Source: Alphaproteobacteria bacterium (GTDB lineage Bacteria; Pseudomonadota; Alphaproteobacteria; Sphingomonadales; Sphingomonadaceae). From it: 64,000 nt of DNA. The notes below the pieces were generated by a model. That model did no database searches and was not told the origin of the DNA. It was given only the letters and a program-made list of their open reading frames with translations. Within the stretch, counting starts at the first letter, position 1. Each line of letters starts with the position of its first letter. Location: contig JAHJIJ010000015.1 in the NCBI GenBank assembly GCA_018823325.1, forward strand, positions 310,001-374,000. The letters run 5' to 3'. Position numbers and translations under genes: made by a program. Positions 17,344 through 25,006 of this stretch are shown here, one piece after another.

Positions 17344-17952
17344 ATGACCCTCAAGGCCCTCGCCCTCAATTGCACCCTGAAAGCCGACACCAGCGAAGCC
17401 TCTTCCACCGACGAAATGATTGCAGTCCTCAAGGACGCCTTTGCCGAGAAAGACGTCAAGCTGACCGAGACGGTGCGCGTCGCTGCGCTGAACATTCCGC
17501 CCGGCGTCACATCCGATGAAGGTGAAGGCGACGAATGGCCTGCCCTTCGCCAGAAGATCCTGGCGCACGACATCCTGATTTTCGGCGGGCCGATCTGGCT
17601 GGGCCAGATCTCCAGCGTCGCCAAGCGCGTGCTGGAGCGGATGGACGCCTTCCTGAGCGAGACGGACGAGGCTGGCCGCATGCCGAGCTATGGCAAGGTG
17701 GCCGTTGCCGCCATCGTCGGCAATGAGGATGGCGCGCATTTCTCCAGCGCCCAGCTCTTTCAGGCTCTGAACGATATCGGTTGGACGATCCCCGCCGTCG
17801 CGGCCTGCTACTGGGTGGGTGAGGCGATGACCGGCACGGATTTCAAGGATCTGAAATCGACGCCCGGACCTGTTTCCAAGACCGCCGGCATGGTGGCGAG
17901 CAACGCGGCCCATCTGGCGACGCTGCTGAAGGAAAGCGCTTACCCGGGCTGA
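17344..17952 (+). CDS. Flavodoxin-fold NAD(P)H-dependent reductase
   Basis: This 202-residue protein shows the FMN reductase/flavodoxin pattern: LKALALNCTLK at the N-terminus, the phosphate-binding region TSEASSTDEM, and ILIFGGPIWLGQISSVAKRVLERMDA near residues 78-103, the family's loop that holds the flavin. It probably reduces quinones, azo compounds or another small oxidant with a bound FMN; the substrate is not predictable. GGAG lies about 9 bases before the ATG at 17344. The open frame extends upstream to 16732 only as a shadow of the opposite gene. It is divergent from the prolyl oligopeptidase gene. Confidence 0.82.
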   Translation: MTLKALALNCTLKADTSEASSTDEMIAVLKDAFAEKDVKLTETVRVAALNIPPGVTSDEGEGDEWPALRQKILAHDILIFGGPIWLGQISSVAKRVLERMDAFLSETDEAGRMPSYGKVAVAAIVGNEDGAHFSSAQLFQALNDIGWTIPAVAACYWVGEAMTGTDFKDLKSTPGPVSKTAGMVASNAAHLATLLKESAYPG

Positions 17953-18040
17953 TCGACGGAATGCATAGACGCGGCGCTCCGCTTGCCACGCCGCTGCTCC
18001 TGCCGCAATGACGTGTCCCAGCAAGGAGACGGGGGCAGGC

Positions 18041-19651
18041 GTGACATCATCATCGGACACCGAACGAATGGAACAGCCGGATGATGGCGGCGCGGGGGCT
18101 GTGCAGAAGGCAGGCCGCTCCGCCCGCAAGACCTGGGCGTTGCGCGCGCTCGGCCTCGTCTGCGCGCTGCTCGTGTGGTTCGCGCTCGGCAGTGCAGAGG
18201 GTCTTTCTTCCGAGGGGCGCTGGGTCGCGGCCATCGCGACGCTGATGGCGCTGTGGTGGATGACCGAGGCAGCGCCCATCGCCGTAACGGCCCTCCTGCC
18301 GATCCTGCTGTTCCCCATGGCCACCGAGCGCAGCGTCGGTGAGGTCGCCGCGCCTTATGCCAGCCCGATCATCTTCCTGTTCCTCGGCGGCTTTTTGCTC
18401 GCCATCGCGATGCAGAAATGGGAGCTGCATCGCCGCGTGGCGCTGCTCACGCTGCGCCGGGTGGGCACGCGGCCTCGCCAGATCGTGCTCGGGCTGATGC
18501 TGACCACCGGCCTGCTTTCCATGTGGGTCTCGAACACCGCCGCGACGCTGATGATGCTGCCGATCGCGCTGTCCGTGCTGACGCTGGTGTGCGAGCGACG
18601 GGACGAGGCCGGGATGCCGGATTGCGACAATCCGGCACCCGTGTCCGGCTCGGCTCACCCCGTTGCGCCGGAGGACATGGCGCGCTTCGGGGCCTGCCTC
18701 ATGCTCGCCATTGCCTGGTCGTCCAGCATGGGCGGCGTCGGCACGCTGCTTGGCAGCCCGCCCAATGCCATCGTCGCCGGCTATGTCGCGGACGAGCTGG
18801 GCCGGACGATCGATTTCCTCGACTGGATGATTGTTGGCGTACCGATTGCCTTCAGCTTCATTCTCATTGCGTGGGTCTTGATGACCCGCTGGCTCTACCG
18901 CTTCGACTTCGGGGAAGTGCCTGGCGGCCGTGCGCTGATCAATCGCGAACTCGCGAGCCTCGGCCGGTTCAGCCAGGGCGAGGCGCTGGTGGCGCTGGTG
19001 TTCGGGTGCGCCGTGTTCTTCTGGGTGGTCCCCGGCGTCGCCAGCGCCTTGCTGGGCTCGGAGGCCGATCTCGGCTGGTTCGGCGCGCTCGACGATAATG
19101 CCATTGCGCTCGCCGCCGGCCTCGCGCTCTTCCTGCTGCCGGGCGGCGGAAAGCAGGGCGGGATGCTGCTCAACTGGAAGGATGCCGAGGCCGGCGTGCC
19201 GTGGGGCGTGCTCATCCTGTTCGGCGGCGGGCTCAGCCTCGCGAGCGAGGTTGTGGCGAGCGGACTCGATGGCTGGCTGGGTGCGCAGGTGACGGGTTTT
19301 GGCGCCCTGCCGGTGCTGCTGCTCGTCGCGGCCATCGTCACCCTCATCGTGTTCCTGAGCGAAGTGACGAGCAACACTGCGACCGCCGCCACATTCATCC
19401 CCGTGCTTGGTGCCGTGGCGCTCGGCATCGGCGTGGATCAGATGACCCTGCTCATCCCCGCTGCCTTTGCCGCGACGCTGGCCTTCATGCTGCCGGTCGG
19501 CACCCCGCCCAATGCCATCGTCTTTGGAACCGGCGCGGTCTCCATGAACCAGATGGTGCGGGGCGGCTTCGTGCTGAACCTTGTCGGCATCGTGCTGATT
19601 ACCTTCTTCTGCTGGCTGCTTGGCGGCGTGGCGCTGGGGCTGCGCTTCTAG
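18041..19651 (+). CDS. DASS/SLC13-family anion (di/tricarboxylate) transporter
   Basis: This protein of about 536 residues has roughly twelve membrane segments. Both repeats of the DASS substrate-site signature are visible: SNTAATLMMLPIAL in the first half and SNTATAATFIPVLG in the second. TLLGSPPNAIVAGY and VGTPPNAIVFG form the paired sodium/carboxylate sites. The early MALWWMTEAAPIAVTALLP is also typical. It likely imports succinate, malate, citrate or a similar anion with sodium. I prefer the GTG at 18041 because AAGGAG lies 11 bases upstream; ATG codons at 18008 and 18068 are alternatives without ribosome sites. Confidence 0.9.
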   Translation: MTSSSDTERMEQPDDGGAGAVQKAGRSARKTWALRALGLVCALLVWFALGSAEGLSSEGRWVAAIATLMALWWMTEAAPIAVTALLPILLFPMATERSVGEVAAPYASPIIFLFLGGFLLAIAMQKWELHRRVALLTLRRVGTRPRQIVLGLMLTTGLLSMWVSNTAATLMMLPIALSVLTLVCERRDEAGMPDCDNPAPVSGSAHPVAPEDMARFGACLMLAIAWSSSMGGVGTLLGSPPNAIVAGYVADELGRTIDFLDWMIVGVPIAFSFILIAWVLMTRWLYRFDFGEVPGGRALINRELASLGRFSQGEALVALVFGCAVFFWVVPGVASALLGSEADLGWFGALDDNAIALAAGLALFLLPGGGKQGGMLLNWKDAEAGVPWGVLILFGGGLSLASEVVASGLDGWLGAQVTGFGALPVLLLVAAIVTLIVFLSEVTSNTATAATFIPVLGAVALGIGVDQMTLLIPAAFAATLAFMLPVGTPPNAIVFGTGAVSMNQMVRGGFVLNLVGIVLITFFCWLLGGVALGLRF

Positions 19652-19993
19652 GCCGAATCACTTCGGCCCGGACGATGCGCGGAAGCTGTCGCGAAGCGCG
19701 CACTGTTTGCGCGCTTGAATGCCCTTGGGCCGTTCTCGGCTCGAAATGGGTGATCCGGTTGTGAAACCGGGCGCGGCGATCAACCGAAAAAGCGCCGATT
19801 TCCCCCATTAATGGATCGGAACTTCTCGAACGTCGCGCATAGACGCCATGGTGAACGCGCCAAAGTCCTCGCGACGGTGAGCGAGCCTCTGATTTTGCAT
19901 GGATTATTTGACGAGGTCAAAGAGCAGGCGGCATTGTGCCGTGTGATGTTTCATAAGCCAAGGCGCCCTTGGTAGGACAGGGCCGCCCATCGC
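19652..19993. other. Gap between DASS transporter and dinB, with one hairpin
   Basis: This 342-base gap separates two convergent genes and has no convincing gene. AAGCGCGC at 19694-19701 pairs with GCGCGCTT at 19709-19716 around a 7-base loop, but no T run follows, so terminator function is uncertain. I see nothing else. Confidence 0.45.
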
Positions 19994-21091
19994 TCAGCCG
20001 AAGGCGAGGCTGAGCTGCGGCTCCTCCTCCGCCTCCTCGCGCTCGGGATCGATGAGGTTGGAGAGGCCCAGCCCCAGCAGGCGCGCGCCGACCGGCAGCG
20101 GGAGCTGCGCGCGGAGCAGATCGGCGCCGATGGCGAAGAGATCGTCTGCATCGCCCGGCGGCGCGGGCAGCGAGCGCGAGCGGGTGAGGATGCGAAAATC
20201 CCCGAGCTTGATCTTGAGCGTGACTGTGCGGCCCAGCGCGCGGCTGGCGGTGACGCGGCCCCAGAGGCGCGCGGCGATCTTCTCCAGCTCGGCCAGCAAC
20301 AGCGCCTCGGCCCCGATGTCGCTCGCGAAGGTATCTTCCACGCTGATCGACTTGCGCGATTCCCTGTCCCGCACGGGGCGCTCGTCCACCCCGCGCGCCG
20401 CGCCGAAATAAAAGGCCGCTGCCTTGCCGAAATGGCGCTGGAGTGCAGCAAGCGGCCATTGCTTGAGATCCGCGCCGCTGTGGATGCCGAGCGCGGCCAT
20501 GCGCCGGGCCGTCACCGGGCCGACTCCATGGATGCGCGACACCGGCATCGCGGCCATGAACGCCTCTGCCTCGTCGGGCCGCACGACGCACAGACCGTCC
20601 GGCTTGTTCTGATCCGAGGCGAGCTTGGCGATGAGCTTGTTGCACGAGACGCCCGCCGATGCGGTCAGCCCGGTCTCCTCGCGAATCATGCGGCGGATTT
20701 CCTGCGCCACATAAGTCGCGGAGGCGACGCCCGGCTTGTTGTGCGTCACGTCCAGATAGGCTTCGTCCAGCGAGAGGGGCTGGATGATATCCGTGAACCG
20801 CTCGAAGATGCCGCGAATCTGCTGGGACACGGCGCGATAGGCCTCAAAGCGCGGTCGCACGAAAATGAGATCAGGGCAAAGCCGCCGCGCCTTGCCGCCC
20901 GGCATGGCCGAGCGCACGCCAAAGACGCGGGCCTCATAACTCGCCGCCGCCACCACGCCGCGCGGCCCGCCGCCGCCGACAGCCACCGGTAGCCCGCGCA
21001 GCGCCGGATCGTCGCGCTGTTCGACCGACGCAAAAAAGGCGTCCATATCGATATGGATGATCTTGCGATGCTGCTCGGGCGCCTCAGCCAT
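19994..21091 (-). CDS. dinB: DNA polymerase IV (Y-family)
   Basis: This 365-residue DinB carries the catalytic HIDMDAFFASVEQRD near residues 13-27 and SLDEAYLDVT near 104-113, giving the three metal-binding acidic residues. YEARVFGVRSAMP is the fingers motif, and GVSCNKLIAKLASDQNKP marks the palm. The helix-hairpin-helix of the thumb is in IHGVGPVTARRMAALGI. The C-terminus ends QLSLAFG, a clear sliding-clamp binding motif. The enzyme does translesion synthesis. AGAAGG precedes the ATG. I did not see a LexA box, but the upstream gap is short and I only looked by eye. Confidence 0.96.
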   Translation of the reverse strand: MAEAPEQHRKIIHIDMDAFFASVEQRDDPALRGLPVAVGGGGPRGVVAAASYEARVFGVRSAMPGGKARRLCPDLIFVRPRFEAYRAVSQQIRGIFERFTDIIQPLSLDEAYLDVTHNKPGVASATYVAQEIRRMIREETGLTASAGVSCNKLIAKLASDQNKPDGLCVVRPDEAEAFMAAMPVSRIHGVGPVTARRMAALGIHSGADLKQWPLAALQRHFGKAAAFYFGAARGVDERPVRDRESRKSISVEDTFASDIGAEALLLAELEKIAARLWGRVTASRALGRTVTLKIKLGDFRILTRSRSLPAPPGDADDLFAIGADLLRAQLPLPVGARLLGLGLSNLIDPEREEAEEEPQLSLAFG

Positions 21092-21203
21092 GTGCCTTCT
21101 TATGCCACGGCATGATCATGAACGGAAGGGGAACAAGGTTGATCTGGCAGGCGGATTGAAATTGCGCGCACCCCTGTCATGATCCCGCGGACGGGAGACA
21201 GCC

Positions 21204-21638
21204 ATGGACCTGGATATTACCGAGATCGACGGCGCATGCCATTGCAAGGCGGTGCGCTTTCATGTGCGCCTCAAGGACGGCCTCCGCTCGGCACGGCGGT
21301 GCACCTGCTCCTATTGCCAAATGCGCGGAGCCATTGCGGTCTCGGCGAGACTTGAAGACCTCCACCTTCTGGCCGGAGAGGATGTGCTGCGCTGCTACCG
21401 GTTCAACAGCGGCACCGCGCGGCATTATTTCTGCGGCACCTGCGGCATCTACACCCATCACCAGCGCCGCTCGAACCCCAATGAATATGGCGTCAACGTC
21501 GCCTGCCTCGAGGGGATCAGCCCGTTCGACTTTACCGAGGTGATCGTGAACGATGGCATAGCGCATCCCTCCGACACCGGTGTCGCGCGGATCGCCGGCA
21601 GTCTGCGGTTCGTGCCGGCCGACGCGGAGCCTGGCTAG
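21204..21638 (+). CDS. GFA (glutathione-dependent formaldehyde-activating)-family protein
   Basis: This 144-residue protein has the zinc-binding cysteine pattern of the GFA/CENP-V family: CHC at residues 12-14, CTCSYC at 33-38 and CGTCG at 77-81. The first lies in GACHCKAVRF and the last is followed by IYTHHQRRSNPNEYGVNV. Family members hold two zinc ions; only some act on S-hydroxymethylglutathione, so the catalytic role here is open. It stands alone, divergent from dinB across 112 bases. The ATG at 21204 gives the usual family length. Confidence 0.88.
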   Translation: MDLDITEIDGACHCKAVRFHVRLKDGLRSARRCTCSYCQMRGAIAVSARLEDLHLLAGEDVLRCYRFNSGTARHYFCGTCGIYTHHQRRSNPNEYGVNVACLEGISPFDFTEVIVNDGIAHPSDTGVARIAGSLRFVPADAEPG

Positions 21639-21765
21639 GCGGCGCGGACAAATTCCGAGGCTTTTGGAACGGCGGCTACCCCGCCCTTTTTTCCACAAGC
21701 TGCCTGTCCAGAGACTTCGCCGTTGTCCACATTCTTTCTGGCGCTGGAGTGGCCTGGAATTTGAC

Positions 21766-22147
21766 CTACAAATTATCGGCAACGGTTGTGATTTTAAGCA
21801 CAAAGTCCATCGCCGGATTGAAGCAGAGCCAAATGATAAGCAGCGACAGAACTCCCAGAAGAAGATTCGTCGCAACCGAGCCGATCAAAGGTCGCAAGAC
21901 CATCTTCACCCCCCCCCGAGGCCAGCCAGCTTCCTGCTCCGATCAACATCGTGATGACCAGCGTCCACATGAGACCGTTCAGAATATGGAAGCCATCATT
22001 ATCGTGGCAGCCCGGTTCAGCTCCACAATCGCCCATGATGTTGCCAACAAATACGACGAATCCCATCGCAAGAAAGAGAAGGGCGGCAGGCGCGCAGCCG
22101 AAAGGCATTGCTGCTCGGAGATGCTGCTTAAAAGAAGCAATGGTCAT
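21766..22147 (-). pseudogene. Four-helix membrane protein gene, frameshifted at a G9 tract
   Basis: The leftward frame from 22147 encodes MTIASFKQHLRAAMPFG and two hydrophobic helices (around residues 16-37 and 55-75), then reaches a run of nine G's on the coding strand (C's at 21909-21917). Read straight on, it gives a hydrophilic tail that stops at 21794. One base fewer in the run lets the frame continue as VKMVLRPLIGSVATNLLLG, then another strongly hydrophobic segment LSLLIIWLCFNPAMDF, ending at TAG at 21766-21768. The coding sense of the second frame is convincing. It could be a broken gene, a slip-strand switch or a sequencing error. No family recognised; GC is lower than nearby. Confidence 0.6.
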
Positions 22148-22293
22148 ATCATGATGCTAATGCGGCTTGCGTCCGCGCTGCAGGCCAGAAGGCCAAAACC
22201 GGAATGACCGCTAGCCACGCCCATTCAGCCATCGGTCACGCATTCCCGGCTACTCGATCGCGGAATCCGTCGGGGCGGAGTTATCCAAGCGAC

Positions 22294-22845
22294 CTAGGCG
22301 TCGCCACCGAACTTCAGGTTCTTGAGCGCCGCAAAGGGGCCTGCCTCCGCCTCGCTCAGCACGCCGAGTGCACGCAGCTTTTCGTCCGCGTCGGGCACGC
22401 GGGGATAAGGATCGAGGTTCAGGAAAAGAGTCTGCGCGACCGTCTCGCCCAGATCGATGCGTTCATCCTCCAGCGGGAGAACGTCGCAGTCCTCCTCGCT
22501 TAGTTCGATTTCGTCCGCTTCCTCGCCCTCATGCTCATCCAGGCCGCGTACGAAGCGTACGTCCAATGGCACCTCGACATGCGCCGGAACATCCTCATCC
22601 GTGGCAACGCAGGCTTGCACGAGATCGGCGAACAGACGCCCCTCGACCCGGCAGCCGCCAGCATCGGGAACGACATGGGCTGTTGCTTCCAACCGATCGA
22701 GCCGGCGCAGGCCGAAGCGGCGGGCCAGCGCGATGCGCTCGGCTTCATCCGCCGCGATGGCGCGCTCGCGCCGGCCATCGCCCAGTTCATTGAGGCGAAT
22801 GATGCGGGAAAATTCCGGGGCGGCAGTTGGAGACATGGTCGTCAT
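22294..22845 (-). CDS. YceD/DUF177-family protein
   Basis: This 183-residue protein contains the DUF177 pattern: EFSRIIRLNELGDG at the N-terminus, ADEAERIALARRFGL, the central GCRVEGRLFADLVQACVATDEDVPAHV, an acidic stretch, and the C-terminal LGETVAQTLFLNLDPYPRVPDADE. Such proteins are linked with 23S rRNA or ribosome function in bacteria and plants, often next to rpmF; here rpmF is not adjacent. The start at 22845 lies 5 bases after the stop of the cytochrome bc1 chaperone gene; a second ATG three codons on is possible. The two genes form an operon. Confidence 0.85.
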   Translation of the reverse strand: MTTMSPTAAPEFSRIIRLNELGDGRRERAIAADEAERIALARRFGLRRLDRLEATAHVVPDAGGCRVEGRLFADLVQACVATDEDVPAHVEVPLDVRFVRGLDEHEGEEADEIELSEEDCDVLPLEDERIDLGETVAQTLFLNLDPYPRVPDADEKLRALGVLSEAEAGPFAALKNLKFGGDA

Positions 22846-22849
22846 GGCG

Positions 22850-23365
22850 TCACCCGCGCAGTCTGCCGGCAAGCAGGTCATCGCGGCTGCGTCCGCCGAT
22901 CTCTGCCGCCAATGTGCGAACCTGCGCTTCGACATAGGCAAGCGCATCCACCGCCGGCGCTTCGCCACGATAGAGGTTGCGCACCAGTGCATCGGAGAGC
23001 GAGGCTTCGCCGCTCAAGCCCGCGCGATAGGCGGACAGCCGGCCACCCAAGGCGCCAACCATCCGGCCGATCTGCTTGCCCACGACGATATCGCCAAAGC
23101 CGATCTGGCGGATCTGGCCATCCATATCGTCAATGAACAATTCGGTGAGCCGCGCCGATTCGGTGGGCGCTTCCAGCGCTTCGAGTCGCAGCAGCACGAG
23201 TGACAGCACCAGCGCCACCATGTCGAACCGCCCGTCCAGCGTGTCCGCGACCTCGCCTTCCATATACCAGTGCGGCTCGCGCGCCGTTGCAACGACGGCA
23301 TCGTAGAGCGGGCGCAGATAGGCGCGATCGTCCTTGCGGGAGAAGAGAGAGGATATCAGGCTCAT
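22850..23365 (-). CDS. Ubiquinol-cytochrome c chaperone family protein (Cbp3/UQCC1-like)
   Basis: This 171-residue protein matches the alphaproteobacterial form of the mitochondrial Cbp3 family: LYDAVVATAREPHWYMEGEV, then TLDGRFDMVALVLSLVLLRL, then FIDDMDGQIRQIGFGDIVVGKQIG. In mitochondria Cbp3 helps translate and assemble cytochrome b into complex III; a similar assembly role here is likely. The ATG at 23365 is at the usual family start. The YceD gene follows 4 bases after its stop. Divergent bamE begins 181 bases away, so both promoters lie in 23366-23545. Confidence 0.9.
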   Translation of the reverse strand: MSLISSLFSRKDDRAYLRPLYDAVVATAREPHWYMEGEVADTLDGRFDMVALVLSLVLLRLEALEAPTESARLTELFIDDMDGQIRQIGFGDIVVGKQIGRMVGALGGRLSAYRAGLSGEASLSDALVRNLYRGEAPAVDALAYVEAQVRTLAAEIGGRSRDDLLAGRLRG

Positions 23366-23545
23366 GCTCGGTTCAGCTTTGCGGCGGCACAGGAAAGCGC
23401 GGGCGCGGCGGCTTAAGCCTTTGGCCCCCGCCAGCACTTGCATATTGATTGCAGCGGCTGGCAATGCAATGGGCGGGTAAGGCGATGCGACGCTTTTTTG
23501 AATGGATGTCCGGTTTTTGACCGCATGGATTGGCAGGAGACGAGA

Positions 23546-24022
23546 ATGCAGCGTGGCTTGAGGCGGCCGTTTCTGGTCGTAGGCGCGGCGGCTGTGCTTC
23601 TGCTTGCGGGTGGCTGCACGCGCATCCGGGCGCATCAGGGCTTCATGATCGACGATCTGATCGTAAGCTCCGTGCTGCCGGGCGTGGACAACAAGGCGTC
23701 GGTCGAAGGCGCGCTTGGCCGGCCCACATTCCAGTCCCAGTTCGGCCCCGAGCGCTGGTATTATGTGTCGCGCGATACGCGAGCGCTGGCCTTTGCCTCG
23801 CCCCGCCCGACCGCGCAGACGCTCGTGACCGTGCAGTTCGACGCGGATGGCAATGTGGCCAGCATCGATCGCAATGCCTCGCTCGATGAGGTCGCCAGCA
23901 TTTCCCCCACCGGCGACAAGACGCCGACGCTGGGCCGCAAGCGCAGCCTGTTCGACGAGATCTTCGGCAATATCGGCGCCGTGGGCGCTGGCGGCGGCGG
24001 CGCGGCTGGCCCGCCGCAATAA
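23546..24022 (+). CDS. bamE: Outer membrane assembly lipoprotein BamE (SmpA/OmlA family)
   Basis: This 158-residue protein has a short basic start, a hydrophobic core and a lipid-type cysteine at about residue 24 in LLLAGGC. The BamE fold follows: GFMIDDLIVSSVLPGVDNKASVEGALGRP, FGPERWYYVSRDT and VTVQFDADGNVASIDR. BamE is a lipoprotein of the BAM complex that inserts beta-barrels in the outer membrane. The C-terminus is extended with a Gly-rich tail (VGAGGGGAAGPPQ), common in alphaproteobacteria. GGAG seven bases before the ATG at 23546 decides the start over the upstream ATG at 23525. Confidence 0.92.
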   Translation: MQRGLRRPFLVVGAAAVLLLAGGCTRIRAHQGFMIDDLIVSSVLPGVDNKASVEGALGRPTFQSQFGPERWYYVSRDTRALAFASPRPTAQTLVTVQFDADGNVASIDRNASLDEVASISPTGDKTPTLGRKRSLFDEIFGNIGAVGAGGGGAAGPPQ

Positions 24023-24171
24023 TCGCGCGCCCCTTCGCTGAATGACGCGCGCTGCGGCGCTGCCCGGTCGCCTGGGTGGGGCACCTGAGCCGATGTGACC
24101 AGCCGTTGCAGTGGTTTCCCTTGCATTAACCTGCTCATGCCTTCAAATCGTCATATTGCGGGAGCGTGGAC

Positions 24172-24954
24172 ATGCAGCACATTGGCGATCTGCAGCCGCT
24201 CGAGCGGCCTTACGCACGAAGCACAGCTGCGCCGGCGGGACGTTACAAGGCCAGCCGAAGCCGCTGGCGATTCGCGATCGGATCGTTCGAGATCGGCTTC
24301 GACAGCGCGAGCGAACATGTTCAGACCGAGAGCGGCAGCGCGGCACAGCCGAGCTTCGGCCAGAAGCTTTTCATCATGGTGGGCATGCTCAGCATCTGCT
24401 TGCTGGTGATTGCGCTGGTCGGCTGGCTCTGGTCGGCGCGCGGCCCGACCTGGGGCGGCGAAACCGTTTCCGCCGCGATCATCGATCGCAGCCCGCCGCC
24501 TACGCAGGACAAGGACGCCACCGGCGATTCGCCGCCATCGGGTCAGACGCCGACGCTGATCCCGGTCGAGCGACCGGCGGCGTTCCTCTCCGCCGTCATT
24601 GAAAAACGCGCCCCGGCCCCGGCGGTTGCGCCGGCACGACGCGCCGCCGTGCCCATCGCCCAGGGTGAAGCCATCGCCCCGAAGGCGGCGGAAAATCCGG
24701 CGCGACCGGTCGCAGCGCCCGATGAGGCGATCGTGCAGTCCGGCAACTTCCTGCTCATTCCATCAGTCGATCGGGCTGTCGGCCTTGCCATGAAAAGCGG
24801 CGAGGCCCAGAACTGGACGGCGGGGCCGTATCACGGCGTGGTCGTGGTCAGCGAAGCCGAGCCGCAGGATGGAAAATCCTGCCGCGACGGCACCATCCTC
24901 CTGCGCGACGGCACCATCAAGGGACGGACCCAGCGCTTCGAGCGCTGCCTCTAG
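24172..24954 (+). CDS. Unknown protein with one membrane helix and Pro/Ala-rich linker
   Basis: This 260-residue protein has a cytoplasmic N-terminal part of about 65 residues and one membrane helix near residues 68-87 (FIMVGMLSICLLVIALVGWLW). A proline/alanine-rich linker follows to about residue 190, then a small C-terminal domain (AVGLAMKSGEAQNWTAGPY, then SCRDGTILLRDGTIKGRTQRFERCL) that may be periplasmic. Two cysteines in the last 25 residues could pair. GGGAG lies 7 bases before the ATG. I recognise no family. Its neighbours, bamE and maeB, do not explain it. Confidence 0.7.
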   Translation: MQHIGDLQPLERPYARSTAAPAGRYKASRSRWRFAIGSFEIGFDSASEHVQTESGSAAQPSFGQKLFIMVGMLSICLLVIALVGWLWSARGPTWGGETVSAAIIDRSPPPTQDKDATGDSPPSGQTPTLIPVERPAAFLSAVIEKRAPAPAVAPARRAAVPIAQGEAIAPKAAENPARPVAAPDEAIVQSGNFLLIPSVDRAVGLAMKSGEAQNWTAGPYHGVVVVSEAEPQDGKSCRDGTILLRDGTIKGRTQRFERCL

Positions 24955-25006
24955 AATCCTGTCAGGTAAATCCCTGTCGGAATAAGCGTCGGCGTGCGCG
25001 CCGTGA

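Noticed and set aside
21794..22147. Membrane gene read as a complete 117-residue protein
   Set aside because: The tail after the G9 tract is polar and unlike the rest, while the shifted frame continues with another convincing membrane helix.
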